Source: Desulfobacterales bacterium
GTDB taxonomy: Bacteria > Desulfobacterota > Desulfobacteria > Desulfobacterales > JAHEIW01
NCBI GenBank assembly: GCA_030145015.1
Contig: JAQYWI010000047.1
Coordinates: 1 to 32,623 of the forward strand
Direction of reading: 5' to 3'
DNA: 32,623 nt
Shown: positions 15,651 through 25,201 of the stretch, piece after piece
How positions within the stretch are numbered: position 1 is the stretch's first letter
Layout: each line of letters starts with the position of its first letter
The notes under the pieces: generated by a model
The model's database searches: none
What the model saw: only the letters and a program-made list of their open reading frames with translations
Told to the model about the DNA's origin: nothing
Program-made: the position numbers and the translations under genes

Positions 15651-15680
15651 TCAGAGCTATCTTAAAAACGCATTTAAGGT

Positions 15681-15858
15681 AAGTGCGCTAGAGTAAAAAG
15701 TGAACTAAAGTGACCCAAATACCTAAAATGCCTAAAGTGAGCTAAAGTGCCTAAAGTTAAGGCATTCTACCATTTATATAAAAAGATGGAGCGCCACGCG
15801 GCGCTAGCGACACCTCAACTTTAGTCACTTCAAATTTTAGTTCACTTTAGTCACTGAC
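15681..15858. repeat. Type C inverted-repeat element (copy 2)
   Basis: The left arm iterates ctaaagtgac-like words and ends cctaaagttaaggcattctac near 15770. The right arm (about 15812-15855) iterates tttagtcac words. The centre at 15785-15814 is an expanded form, gatggagcg, cacgcggcg, ctagcgacacc, of the gatggagcgcagcgac centre in copy 3. It fills most of the gap between the HD protein and the ABC transporter operon. Confidence 0.85.
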
Positions 15859-15893
15859 ATCTTCTAAACCTAATTAAAACCAATTTAAGCCCT

Positions 15894-16589
15894 ATGGACC
15901 CTGATAAACCACAGCCGGTGATTGCGGCCAAAGGATTAACCCGCCTCTACAAACTGGGTGACAGTGAGGTCGTCGGGATTAACCGGGTTGATCTTGAAAT
16001 CGCTGCGGGTGCACTGGTGGTGCTCAAGGGAAACAGCGGTTCCGGAAAGAGCACCCTGTTGTCATTGTTGGCCGGTCTGGACAGGCCGACCCGGGGAGAT
16101 CTAACGGTTGCAAACCACGATTTAAATAAAACTTCCGATGGCGAGCTGACCCACTTCCGCCGGCAGGTTGTCGGCATGATTTTTCAGTCCTTTAATTTGC
16201 TGCCCACCTTAAATGCACTCGAAAATGTTTGTCTTCCGGCGCTTTTGGCCGGCAAATCGATTACGGAGAGCCGGCTCAAAGCCGCGGATCTGTTAAAATG
16301 GATCGGACTTGATAAGCGTTTAAACCACCTCCCGGCACAACTCTCCGGCGGTGAGATGCAGCGCACAGCGATCGCCAGGGCCCTTATTAATGATCCGTCT
16401 ATTATTTTAGCCGATGAGCCTACCGGAAATCTTGACTCTCGCAATGGACAAATCGTCATTGATCTATTGGCAGAACTTAATCGAAAATGGGGCCGCACCA
16501 TTATGATCGCAACCCATAGTTCCCTTGCCGACTCCCAGGCCACCGTTAAAATTTTCCTTAAAGACGGTATGATCACAAACCACCCATGA
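15894..16589 (+). CDS. ABC transporter ATP-binding protein (LolD/MacB type)
   Basis: The 231-residue ATPase has all canonical motifs: Walker A GNSGSGKST near 45-53, Q-loop FQSFNLLP, signature LSGGEMQR near 140, Walker B IILADEPTGNLDS and the H-loop histidine in ATHSS. The EPTGNLD and FNLLPTLNALENV segments are typical of the LolD/FtsE/MacB group that powers mechanotransmission-type FtsX-fold transporters acting on envelope substrates. The ATG at 15894 has no clear Shine-Dalgarno but gives the expected length. Its stop overlaps the start of the permease gene by ATGA, indicating translational coupling and a fixed ratio. Together with the permease and the AttH-like protein downstream it resembles attEFGH-type systems. 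The substrate is unknown. Confidence 0.94.
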   Translation: MDPDKPQPVIAAKGLTRLYKLGDSEVVGINRVDLEIAAGALVVLKGNSGSGKSTLLSLLAGLDRPTRGDLTVANHDLNKTSDGELTHFRRQVVGMIFQSFNLLPTLNALENVCLPALLAGKSITESRLKAADLLKWIGLDKRLNHLPAQLSGGEMQRTAIARALINDPSIILADEPTGNLDSRNGQIVIDLLAELNRKWGRTIMIATHSSLADSQATVKIFLKDGMITNHP

Positions 16590-19174
16590 AAAATTTCGTA
16601 TTCTTCTTTCGGCTTTTTATCTGGTTCAGCCTGCGGGATATGCGCAAACATATTGGCCGAGCCCTGACCGTGCTTTTGGGGATCGCCCTGGGCGCGGCCG
16701 TTTTTACCAGTGTGCGCCTTTCCGTCAACGCCTCGCTGGATTCATTTACCAAAAGCATGGATCTGATTGCCGGCCGGGCCGATCATGTGATAACCCGGCC
16801 CGGCGGTTATGTTCCGGAAAATCTTATCACAGATCTGATAAATCATCCGGCAATTCAAAGTGCATCACCGGTTCTGACCACTTATACCCGAATTGCGCAG
16901 GATGGCGCCAAACCCTTTTTGCTGATCGGATTTGATCCGATTTTAGACCGGCCCCTTCGCAACTGGCGGATTCGCTCAAAAAGTAATGCGGAGGCCCTTG
17001 TCTGGTTGGACTTATTAAAGGAGCCCTACACGTTAATCCCGGGAGAATCCCTGGCCGCCGAATTCAATAAAACCTCAGGTGATGTTATTCTCCTTGAGCA
17101 TATCCGCCAAAAATCGAAGTTTAAGGTATTAGGGAAGCTGGAACGGGAAGGACTTGCCCTGGCTGAAGGGGGCCGAATCGCTTTGACGGATATTGCAACC
17201 TTTCAGGAATTCACCGGGCTTTTCGGCAAAGTGGATCGAATTGACCTCAAGTTAAAACCCTCTGCCACCGCCAAAGACCTGGACGATATCCGCAGCATGC
17301 TACCTGAAAGCCTTACATTGAACCCGCCATCAACCGCCCGTGAAAGCGGGCAGGGGATGATCAGAGCCTATCAGCTCAATCTCTCCATTCTGAGCTTTGC
17401 ATCATTATTTGTCGGCATGTTTCTGGTCTATAGCCTGGTCGCCTTAAATGCAGCTTCCCGTCGCGCGGAACTGGCTATTTTAAGGTCTGTCGGAGCTTCC
17501 GGCTACCATCTCTTTTTTATTTTCCTGGCGGAAGGTGCTTTGTTTGGCCTCGTCGGTTGGTTACTGGCCATTCCGATTGGCAATTTTTTGATCAAATATT
17601 TACTCCACGGCGTCAGTCAAACGATCTCCACCCTTTTTGTTAGAGTTCAGGTGGAAACACTTACACTCGATGGGTGGGAAATTCTTTTAAGTTTCGGCGT
17701 TACGGTCTTCATTTCCGTATTCGCCGCTTATCAACCCGCACGGGAGGCCATGCAGGTTTCCCCCAAAGAAGCGCTGGAGATTTCCCAGCTGGGGATGCGG
17801 CCCCGAAAATCACCAAAGCAGCTTGCTTTGGGGGGCCTTATTTGTATCATTCTGGTATGGCCGTTATCCAGGCTTCCGGCAGTCCTGGGAATGCCTTTGC
17901 CGGGATATTTATCCATTTTGCTGCTCTTTGTCGGTTTTGCGTTGCTGGCGCCCTGGACGCTGGAGTGGATCGGCGCGGCCCTGTCATTTAAATTACGCAA
18001 GCTGGCAGGAATACCGGCTTACCTCGCCAGTCGCTACGTACGTGACAGCGGGACCCGGACAGCAGTATCTGTCGGCGCTCTTATAACTGCAGTTGCCTTA
18101 TTTACTTCCCTGGTTATTATGATTTACAGTTTTCGCCAGACCGTAGAATTTTGGACCTATCAGACCATCCGGGGTGATTTATTTTTAACCACCAAAATGG
18201 GAGAGATTAATCGATTCCGCTATCCCATTTCTCAGGAAGTTATTGAAGATTTGCAATCTTTTAAAGACAGGGTCGATATCGTACCGAACCGGCGATTTTT
18301 TTTAAGGTATGCAAATTTTCCTTACGAGTTCGAGCTGCTGGATATGGAGGGATTCCTGCAATACGCTTCATTCTTCTGGCTGAAGGGAGATCCGGAAATA
18401 ATTCACCCGAAGCTGAAACGCGGTGATGGTGTGATTGTTTCTGAAGTTTTTTCAAATCGAACCGGTTTAAGCGTTGGTGACGTGTTCCGGGCACAGGTTG
18501 CCGAATCATGGGTTGAACTCCCGATCCTGGGTATTGTCCGCGATTATCGGACGCACGGCGGCGTGGTATTTTACAGCATGCCTCATTTTAAGGCGCGCTA
18601 TCACGATCCGCATTGGGGCGGGCTGCGGCTTTTTTTTAAGAATAGGGCCCAAAACCTGGACACAGCGGTCTCTATCCTTCGAGCCGACATCATTGAACAA
18701 GCGGGCGATAAAGTGGATTTGCTCAGCGGCAAACGGCTGCGAAGAGCTGTTTTACAAATCTTTGACGAAACATTTGCGATTACGACCGTTTTACTTGTGA
18801 TCGCTTTGGTGATCGCCGCGTTAGGTATTGCCACAACGCTGACGGTCCTGGTTTTAGAGCGATCCCGACAACTCAACACCCTGTTTGCGTTAGGTGCAAG
18901 CTTCGGGCAGATTCGTGCGATGATATTCTGGGAGGCCGCTTTTTTGGTGGTCATCGGAGAGTTGGCCGGAGTTGTCTGTGGTTTTTTCTTATCTTATCTA
19001 CTGGTGTATGTGGTTAATCGCCAATCATTCGGTTGGACTTTTATATATGGTGTGGATTGGGGATCGCTGAGCATATCGATTCCGCTGATTATCATAGCAG
19101 CCCTTGCTGCAGCGCTGCCGGCAGTGAAAATGGTTTTCCGGAAACCGCCGGCAACGCTTTTGAGGGAACGTTGA
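16586..19174 (+). CDS. Large FtsX/MacB-type ABC transporter permease
   Basis: An inner-membrane protein of 862 residues with the duplicated architecture of LolC/AttF-like permeases. It has an N-terminal transmembrane helix (about 26-46), a periplasmic MacB-type domain (about 47-260), a first FtsX block of three helices (about 265-390), further helices near 405-470 and 485-515, a second periplasmic domain (about 520-720), and a second FtsX block (about 735-855) ending RKPPATLLRER. The motif RRAELAILRSVGAS near 291 and its echo ERSRQLNTLFALGAS near 757 are the coupling-helix regions contacting the ATPase in each half. One protein thus supplies two FtsX units, so the complex could be a single permease with two ATPases. 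It overlaps the upstream ATPase gene by four bases. A repeat-rich gap follows before the AttH-like gene. Confidence 0.92.
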   Translation: MKNFVFFFRLFIWFSLRDMRKHIGRALTVLLGIALGAAVFTSVRLSVNASLDSFTKSMDLIAGRADHVITRPGGYVPENLITDLINHPAIQSASPVLTTYTRIAQDGAKPFLLIGFDPILDRPLRNWRIRSKSNAEALVWLDLLKEPYTLIPGESLAAEFNKTSGDVILLEHIRQKSKFKVLGKLEREGLALAEGGRIALTDIATFQEFTGLFGKVDRIDLKLKPSATAKDLDDIRSMLPESLTLNPPSTARESGQGMIRAYQLNLSILSFASLFVGMFLVYSLVALNAASRRAELAILRSVGASGYHLFFIFLAEGALFGLVGWLLAIPIGNFLIKYLLHGVSQTISTLFVRVQVETLTLDGWEILLSFGVTVFISVFAAYQPAREAMQVSPKEALEISQLGMRPRKSPKQLALGGLICIILVWPLSRLPAVLGMPLPGYLSILLLFVGFALLAPWTLEWIGAALSFKLRKLAGIPAYLASRYVRDSGTRTAVSVGALITAVALFTSLVIMIYSFRQTVEFWTYQTIRGDLFLTTKMGEINRFRYPISQEVIEDLQSFKDRVDIVPNRRFFLRYANFPYEFELLDMEGFLQYASFFWLKGDPEIIHPKLKRGDGVIVSEVFSNRTGLSVGDVFRAQVAESWVELPILGIVRDYRTHGGVVFYSMPHFKARYHDPHWGGLRLFFKNRAQNLDTAVSILRADIIEQAGDKVDLLSGKRLRRAVLQIFDETFAITTVLLVIALVIAALGIATTLTVLVLERSRQLNTLFALGASFGQIRAMIFWEAAFLVVIGELAGVVCGFFLSYLLVYVVNRQSFGWTFIYGVDWGSLSISIPLIIIAALAAALPAVKMVFRKPPATLLRER

Positions 19175-19210
19175 TAATTAATCACATTCGCCGCTCAAAG
19201 TAAAAAAAAT

Positions 19211-19410
19211 CCGCAGATTACGCAGATTAACGCAGATTAAAAAAAAAAATAAAAAAAAGAAGCTCAATGCTCAAAGGTTAACAGGCCGGGAGGCCAGGAA
19301 TCTGACCGTCTGAATTATTTGCAAGCTTGCCAGCCTTATAGCCTCCAAGCTTTCAAGCCTCCCAGCCTTTTGCTATGAGCTATCAGCCATGAGCTTTGAG
19401 CCATGATTTC
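19211..19410. repeat. Composite repeat: cgcagattaa tandem, then 'aagcctccc' and 'gagctatcagcc' words
   Basis: cgcagatta units (9-10 bp) recur three times at 19212-19240 before a poly-A tract. A degenerate inverted pair follows: aggccgggaggccagg near 19283-19298 and caagcctcccagcct near 19353-19368, with further agcctccaagc words between. It ends with ctatgagctatcagccatgagctttgagcc words (about 19374-19404). The aagcctccc/agcttccaagc words match the element at 28576-28673. It fills the gap between the permease and AttH-like genes. Confidence 0.65.
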
Positions 19411-19448
19411 TTTAGGGTGAATGACTAAATTGGATAATAATCATAAAA

Positions 19449-20594
19449 ATGAAACAATTATCTAAAATAGTTGCTTTTGTGTTTCTGGGCCTGATCCTGA
19501 TGAACACAGTTGCTGCCTTTAAAGTAATTGCCGGGGATGAATCTGATTTTTTATCTGTTACCGGGCCCTGTAATTCAGAATTTCCGAAAGATCACGGACC
19601 GCATCCGGGCTATCGAACCGAGTGGTGGTATTATACGGGCAATCTGCAGGCTGAATCGGGTGCCCGGTTCGGATACCAGTTGACGTTTTTTCGAAGCCAG
19701 ATCGGTCCCCCCGGTACGGAAAAGAAATGGCCCCGACCAACGTCTGCCTGGCGGACTCAGCAGATTTATCTCGGGCATGCAGCGATCTCCGATATTTCCG
19801 GGAAAAGACACCTTCAGGCCGAGCAGGTTGCCCGGGAAGCCCTGGGATTGGCAGGGACGTCTGTAGCGGATGGGAGTAGAACCATTTTTATCAAAAATTG
19901 GCGTGCTCAAATAGAAAAAGATGCCCACATTCTGAAAGCCGTCACTGATGAGTTTTCCTATGATCTGACCCTGCAGCCCGTTAAACAGCCGGTCTTACAT
20001 GGGCAAGCCGGCTATAGCCGCAAAGGCTCGGCGCCCCAGAGCGCAAGTTGCTATTATTCGTTTACCCGCCTTAAATCAGTGGGTACGCTCAAGGTGGGCG
20101 GAAAAACCATGAAGGTTGAGGGTTTAACCTGGATGGACCATGAATTCAGTACAGCGCCCCTGGAGCCGGGCATTGTCGGCTGGGATTGGTTTAGCCTGCA
20201 GCTTTCGGATCGAACTGAGATTATGCTCTATCAGTTCAGAAATGAGCAAGGCGGCTTAAGTCCTGCCTCCAGCGGGACCCTTATTGATGCATCCGGGAAC
20301 CCCCGGCATTTAACAATAGATGATTTTAGCATTGACGTCCTGGACCAATGGAAAAGTCCGCATTCCCGGGCGTCGTATCCGACGCGCTGGCGGTTAACTA
20401 TTTTTCCATTATCGATTCAACTAAGCGTTGATGCCAATTTGTCTGACCAGGAAATGCAGACACCGGCAAGCACCGGGGTGACGTATTGGGAGGGCAGCGT
20501 ATCGGTAAGAGGTTCAGCCGCCAAACATCCCGTGAAGGGCATGGGATATGTTGAGCTTACCGGATACGCGCAACCTTTCAGAGCTCCCATGTAA
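19449..20594 (+). CDS. AttH/CrtC-like lipocalin-fold protein (carotenoid 1,2-hydratase family)
   Basis: A 381-residue exported protein. An N-terminal hydrophobic segment (about 6-23) is a signal peptide or anchor. Family landmarks are HPGYRTEWWYYTGNL near 53, GYQLTFFRS near 76, and GLTWMDHEFSTAPLEPGIVGWDWFSLQL near 225-255, followed by a second lipocalin-like half with TPASTGVTYWEGSVSVRG and MGYVELTGYAQPF near the end. The length equals the two-domain lipocalin family (CrtC/AttH, DUF2006). No carotenoid genes are nearby. Linked to a LolD-type ATPase and FtsX permease, it more likely acts as an envelope lipid- or hydrophobe-binding partner, as in attEFGH loci. It is 274 bp from the permease with repeats between, so it may have its own promoter. 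The Shine-Dalgarno is weak. Confidence 0.88.
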   Translation: MKQLSKIVAFVFLGLILMNTVAAFKVIAGDESDFLSVTGPCNSEFPKDHGPHPGYRTEWWYYTGNLQAESGARFGYQLTFFRSQIGPPGTEKKWPRPTSAWRTQQIYLGHAAISDISGKRHLQAEQVAREALGLAGTSVADGSRTIFIKNWRAQIEKDAHILKAVTDEFSYDLTLQPVKQPVLHGQAGYSRKGSAPQSASCYYSFTRLKSVGTLKVGGKTMKVEGLTWMDHEFSTAPLEPGIVGWDWFSLQLSDRTEIMLYQFRNEQGGLSPASSGTLIDASGNPRHLTIDDFSIDVLDQWKSPHSRASYPTRWRLTIFPLSIQLSVDANLSDQEMQTPASTGVTYWEGSVSVRGSAAKHPVKGMGYVELTGYAQPFRAPM

Positions 20595-20847
20595 TCCATC
20601 TAACACCTTTGCGGTTACAGTTCTTTTTTTATTCAGGCAGGCTTCTTTGAGAGCCTGGATTGCCCTAACATACTGTTTATCAAACCGAATACATTTTTTG
20701 GGTATACGCTTTCCTCATCAGATGACTAAATTGTGAAAAATATAATTATGAAAACGGCGAAAATTTTGATATAAATTAATATTACCTTCAGATATGGGCC
20801 TATTATTTTGGACAAGTTTGATTTTACTTACTGGCAGAAATGATCTA

Positions 20848-21675
20848 ATGGGCAAAAAGCGATTCATTGCGGTTTTGAGTTTGGCGTGGCTCTTGTTGAC
20901 GGCCTGTGTGTCCCATCAGCAAATGCAAGATCAAAACGCAGTGCTAAATAAGGAATTAAAGCTTGTGCGCCTTGAGCTATACGAGGCCGAAGAGAAGATT
21001 AAAAGCCTTGATGCTGAATTGATCAAGTTGCAGCAAACAAATACGGTCCGTAACGAAGAAATTGCAGATCTGCAATCAAAGAATACCTACCTTAAAAATA
21101 TCAATTTAAAGCTATCTAAAAATATTGAACAGCTTTCTCAAAACGTTGAGCAGTTGAACAACGATCTGCAAAAAAAGAAATCCATAATCAAACTTCAGAA
21201 TAAAGTCATTCATCTTCTGGATGACACCAAAAACACAATCGCAACAAGTCTAAAAGAGGAGATCGAAGCTGAGGAAATTGAACTCGTGGAATTGGAAGAC
21301 ACCTTAAAGGTTGTCTTTATCGATAAAATTCTTTTTGATTCGGGCAGCGTCGAAATTAATCAAAAGGGCCGGAAAATATTGTTGGTGGTGGCCGATTCCA
21401 TCCGAGCGCACAAAAATCAAAACTTGCTGGTAGAGGGACATACCGACAATACGCCTTTAAGTCCGGCTTTAAAAGAAAGATTTCCAAGCAACTGGGAGCT
21501 GTCCACCGCCCGGGCGGCCGCTGTGGTAAGATTTCTTCAAAAAGAGGGTCAGCTGCAGCCCGAAAGGCTTTCGGCGCGCGGGTACAGCTACTATCGGCCG
21601 GTAGCGGCGAACCAAACCAAAGAAGGGCGCCACCAAAACCGGCGCATAGAAATCATCCTTGGTCCTTCTATGTAA
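20848..21675 (+). CDS. OmpA-family peptidoglycan-binding lipoprotein with coiled coil
   Basis: The preferred start, ATG 20848, gives a 275-residue lipoprotein with a signal peptide MGKKRFIAVLSLAWLLLTAC and lipidated Cys20; an earlier ATG at 20794 would put 18 residues before this signal. Residues about 28-125 are a long heptad-rich coiled coil (repeated LKxLxxE, LNNDLQKKK types). The C-terminal OmpA-like domain (about 155-275) contains FDSGSVEINQKGRKIL, LLVEGHTDNTPLS, NWELSTARAAAVVRFLQ and the NRRIEIIL end, so the peptidoglycan-binding residues are present. It probably ties an outer- or inner-leaflet lipid anchor to peptidoglycan through a spacer rod. The upstream 253-bp gap holds no clear gene. 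It is convergent with the sensor kinase gene, 33 bp apart. Confidence 0.9.
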   Translation: MGKKRFIAVLSLAWLLLTACVSHQQMQDQNAVLNKELKLVRLELYEAEEKIKSLDAELIKLQQTNTVRNEEIADLQSKNTYLKNINLKLSKNIEQLSQNVEQLNNDLQKKKSIIKLQNKVIHLLDDTKNTIATSLKEEIEAEEIELVELEDTLKVVFIDKILFDSGSVEINQKGRKILLVVADSIRAHKNQNLLVEGHTDNTPLSPALKERFPSNWELSTARAAAVVRFLQKEGQLQPERLSARGYSYYRPVAANQTKEGRHQNRRIEIILGPSM

Positions 21676-21708
21676 ATCCCATATAGTTGAATATTCAATC
21701 GAAAATGT

Positions 21709-24612
21709 TCAATTCTCCAGAATTTCTCTTAGTTTTTGTGATAGTTCGATGATATCAAACGGTTTCTGAATAAACCCGTTGCAGCCCTGCGAAATTAATT
21801 CTTCGACTTGCTTGTTTAAACTGTAGCCGCTCACGAGAAGAACTTTAATGCCAGGGTCAATTTTTTTGAGCTCCTCGTACGTGGCTTTACCGCTCTTTTC
21901 CGGCATAATCATATCCAGTGCAACCAGATCAAGATCGTTTATATTCGAACGGTAAAGATCAAGTGCTTCCTTTCCGCTTCTGGCGGTTAACACCGTATAA
22001 CCTAATTCTTTGAGCATAAGTTCTTCTACCAGAACGGGGCCTTCTTCATCATCTACCAGAAGAATCCGTTCCTTCCCCTTTACCAGCATATAATCATCCG
22101 GCGCATCATCAAGCGCCTGGGCTTCTGATGCCGGCAAGTAGATAACGAATGTCGCGCCATGATCCTTTTCGCTATAGACGCGTATGATTCCATTATGATT
22201 TTTAATAATCCCATATGCGGAGGCCAGCCCCAGACCGGTTCCCTGGCCAACTTCTTTGGTTGTGAAAAAAGGCTCAAAAATTCTTTCTATGGTTTCCTTA
22301 TCCATACCGATCCCGCTGTCGGTTACGGATAATTTTACATACTTTCCCCCCCTGGCCTCAAACGCCTTGCAGTATTCATCGCTGAGATTCACGTTTTCTG
22401 ATTGAATATAGAGGTCACCCCCCTCCGGCATGGCATGCCATGCATTCAAATAAAGGTTAATCAGAACCTGTTCAATTTGTCCCCGATCCACCTCCACGTT
22501 CCAGATATCTTCCTGGAATCTTTTATGTACGCTGATTTCTTTTTTGGTGCGGGTAAACATACGGGAACTCTTTTCGACAACATCATTGAGACACGTTTTT
22601 CTGGGGGTATATTTTCCCTTGCGGGCGAAGCCCAGGAGCTGTTCGGTAAGATTGGCGGCGCTCATGACATTTTCTTCAATTCCCTGGATATATTTTTGAT
22701 CCGGGTTTTCAGCTTCCGGATTTAAGCGCATCAATGACAGATACCCCTGGATACCCATGAGAATATTGTTAAAGTCATGCGCTATTCCTCCGGCCAGGGT
22801 ACCAATGGCCTCCATCTTCTGGGCATGAATCAGTTGGGCTTCAAGGTCCTTTTTTTCTTTTTCTGTCTTCAATTCATCTGTAATATCAGAAAGCTGACTA
22901 ACGATTTTTACTTTGCCACGGGAGTCTTCAAAGCGGTTTGCGCCTATTTTAACCGTGCGCTCATCTCCTGTTTTGCAAATAATGGTGCATATCAGCCCGG
23001 ATGGAAATATTTCTCCCCTAAAGGTGTTTATAAAAAAGTTTTCGACGGACTCGAAACTATCCTGGGCCAGGTATTTTTTCAAAAAACTCCCTTGGATCTC
23101 TTTGCGCGAATATCCTAATATTTGCGACAGAACTTCGTTTGCATAGATAATTCGAAGGGCATCATTCATGACCATGATTCCATCGCGTGAGTTTTCAACA
23201 ACTGACCGGTAGCGCTCTTCGCTCTCGCGCAATGCTCTTTCTGCTTCGATACGCTTGCTGACGTTGCGGGCGACATTTAGAATCACGTTTTTACCCCTGT
23301 AATCGATACCCCTGGAATGGATTTCGACGGGAAAACTTTCGCCGTCCTTTTTGTAGTGCATGGTTTCAAGAGTTAGTTTTGGGCTCATCTTTCCCCGGGC
23401 TTGTCCACCGAGTTGGCCGATAATTAAGCGCGCATCTTTTCCAGGAATGATGGCGCCAAGATTTAATTTGAAGAATGCGTCGGACGTGTAGCCAAGTTGT
23501 GAATAAGCCGCTTCATTGGCTTCCAGGATATTACCGTCCAGGTCCAGGATGTAGACCGCATCATCTACATTTTCCAACAACTCCTTGTAGCGGGCCTGCT
23601 CTTCGGCGTCTTTAAGATTTGTCAGCATATAATTAAAAGCCTGGGATAATTGATTAAATTCCCAATAGGTTCGGCTTTTATCATCAAAAAGAAGATTTTT
23701 TTGTCCTTCCGATATTCGGATCGCTTTAACCGTCATTTCTTTCAGAGGCCCCATCATTTTTTTGGCCAGAAAGATTGACATCAAGGTTGAAACCGCCAGA
23801 ATCACAATTGAAAACAGCCCAATCCATAAGCTGACTTTCTTTTTTTCAGAGATAAGGCTTTCCAGTGATGATTGGAAATAGAAATTGTTTATTCCATTTA
23901 GTCTCGCTAAAATTCGATTTTGCCCAAACGAATGAAATCCAGGGCTTGTTGAAAGCGCGTTGCGGGTTTTTGCATCCAGCGGCAATGTTGTGCTGGAAAT
24001 TAGACAAAACACCTGGTCGCCATCGAGGACCGACATGTCGGCGTCGACTGTTTGTTTTATGGTTTTAATGAGTTCGGTGTCCTGGACCATATCATAGAGT
24101 ACATATGCGCTTCCCATGCGACTGGTTTCATGCATAATCGGAGCTGAAAACCACCACAAAACCCGCTTTTTTTCTCCATCTTCCAGGACCTCGCCGTTCG
24201 GATATTCGGTCAGAACAAAATCAATCACCTGTCTGGATATTCCGGGATAGTTTTGCGGTACAATTGACTTTTCACCGATCTTTTTGACGAAATGGTAAAC
24301 ACCATCTTTGGGCGGGTAAAATTGGGTAATGCGATTCTCTAGATTTGATTTATCGTCCAGCATTACGGTGACACGGACGATATTGTCGGAGCCAAAATTA
24401 TTTAACTTCCCCGTAATAAGTGCAATTCTGTTTTTTAAGATAATTTCCACCTGGCCCTTTTGAGCCTGCAGTTTCTCATAAAATTCCGATTCCACCTTTT
24501 TGCCATAATATCGGTAGATGGTTGCCAGCAGAATAAGCACCGAAAGGGTGACCAGAACGACAAACGTCGTCATTAAATAAGTTGAAAAGCGTTTTTTGCC
24601 GCTGAACTTCAA
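21709..24612 (-). CDS. Hybrid sensor histidine kinase (sensor-HAMP-PAS-PAS-HisKA-HATPase-REC)
   Basis: A 967-residue membrane kinase. TM1 is about 13-33 and TM2 about 262-283, enclosing a 230-residue periplasmic sensor domain of Cache-like size. HAMP is about 284-335, then two PAS domains (about 340-455 and 463-580). HisKA has phospho-acceptor His612 in [11 protein letters not shown]. The ATPase domain shows [13 protein letters not shown] (N box), DSGIGM and [11 protein letters not shown], followed by a C-terminal receiver (about 848-965) with acidic pair 854-855, phospho-Asp900 and Lys950. The start is TTG at 24612: GGGAGG lies five bases upstream and it gives the basic segment before TM1, whereas the first internal ATG would cut into TM1. 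No response regulator or output gene is adjacent, so its target lies elsewhere. The ligand is unknown. Confidence 0.93.
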   Translation of the reverse strand: MKFSGKKRFSTYLMTTFVVLVTLSVLILLATIYRYYGKKVESEFYEKLQAQKGQVEIILKNRIALITGKLNNFGSDNIVRVTVMLDDKSNLENRITQFYPPKDGVYHFVKKIGEKSIVPQNYPGISRQVIDFVLTEYPNGEVLEDGEKKRVLWWFSAPIMHETSRMGSAYVLYDMVQDTELIKTIKQTVDADMSVLDGDQVFCLISSTTLPLDAKTRNALSTSPGFHSFGQNRILARLNGINNFYFQSSLESLISEKKKVSLWIGLFSIVILAVSTLMSIFLAKKMMGPLKEMTVKAIRISEGQKNLLFDDKSRTYWEFNQLSQAFNYMLTNLKDAEEQARYKELLENVDDAVYILDLDGNILEANEAAYSQLGYTSDAFFKLNLGAIIPGKDARLIIGQLGGQARGKMSPKLTLETMHYKKDGESFPVEIHSRGIDYRGKNVILNVARNVSKRIEAERALRESEERYRSVVENSRDGIMVMNDALRIIYANEVLSQILGYSRKEIQGSFLKKYLAQDSFESVENFFINTFRGEIFPSGLICTIICKTGDERTVKIGANRFEDSRGKVKIVSQLSDITDELKTEKEKKDLEAQLIHAQKMEAIGTLAGGIAHDFNNILMGIQGYLSLMRLNPEAENPDQKYIQGIEENVMSAANLTEQLLGFARKGKYTPRKTCLNDVVEKSSRMFTRTKKEISVHKRFQEDIWNVEVDRGQIEQVLINLYLNAWHAMPEGGDLYIQSENVNLSDEYCKAFEARGGKYVKLSVTDSGIGMDKETIERIFEPFFTTKEVGQGTGLGLASAYGIIKNHNGIIRVYSEKDHGATFVIYLPASEAQALDDAPDDYMLVKGKERILLVDDEEGPVLVEELMLKELGYTVLTARSGKEALDLYRSNINDLDLVALDMIMPEKSGKATYEELKKIDPGIKVLLVSGYSLNKQVEELISQGCNGFIQKPFDIIELSQKLREILEN

Positions 24613-24965
24613 CGTATCCTCCCGTATGATCCGAATTCCGAATCATCGGAATTTGGTTTTTTAATAAGATAATCATATAAGGATAAAATAAAACAGGCCG
24701 GATTGTCAAAAAAAAGTTAGGTTCCGAATTGTTTTGACTTGATATCCGATTATGCCATAAAGTTTGTCAACCGTCGCCCAAATTGTGTAGAAGTGGTTTC
24801 AAAACCCCATCTCCCCGCGTAATGATGCGGGATTTCGCATCTAATTGAAAGAATATTTAAGGAGCTCAAAAGGCTCCAATGGCTGCGTTGTCCCGCAAGC
24901 GGGATTCGCATCGAATTATTTGGGATAGGGTGCAGCACAGGCCTCCGATAAATGCTCACAAAAAA
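24613..24965. other. Non-coding gap with small palindromes upstream of the sensor kinase
   Basis: I find no credible gene here; a 69-codon minus-strand frame (24750-24959) lacks family sequence and a ribosome-binding site. Three short hairpins are visible: cccgc and gcggg around gtaatgat near 24814-24831, ggagc and gctcc at 24861-24877, and tcccgc and gcggga around aa at 24891-24904. They may be remnants of a mobile or repeat sequence or an RNA leader. Confidence 0.45.
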
Positions 24966-25101
24966 TTAGTGAGCTAAAGTTTAAAGTGATCTAAAGTGAC
25001 TAAAGTTGTGGAATCCTGTCTATTTAATATAAAAGATGGAGCGCAGCGACGCCTTAACTTTAGTCACTTTAGGCATTTTAGTTCACTTTAGGCACTTTTA
25101 G
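24966..25101. repeat. Type C inverted-repeat element (copy 3)
   Basis: Left arm words ctaaagtgatctaaagtgac (24990-25010), then ctaaagttgtggaatcctg. The centre gatggagcgcagcgacgcc lies at 25035-25053. The right arm (25056-25101) iterates tttagtcactttaggca. It is the shortest and most regular of the three type C copies and lies just upstream of the MFS transporter gene. Confidence 0.85.
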
Positions 25102-25201
25102 CCCTTGAACCTGATCTGAAGTTTTGAAACCACTTATAGAAGGTTTCAGATTGCAGGAACATGTTGAAGGACGTTTCGATTGGAATGAAGAGGAGGACAA
25201 T

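Noticed and set aside
20595..20760. Minus-strand frame reading QYVRAIQALKEACLNKKRTV, possible gene remnant
   Set aside because: It has no start or ribosome site and continues antisense into the lipocalin gene; similarity to a known family could not be recalled.
24750..24959. 69-codon minus-strand frame upstream of the sensor kinase
   Set aside because: No ribosome site, no recognisable family, and it spans several small palindromes.
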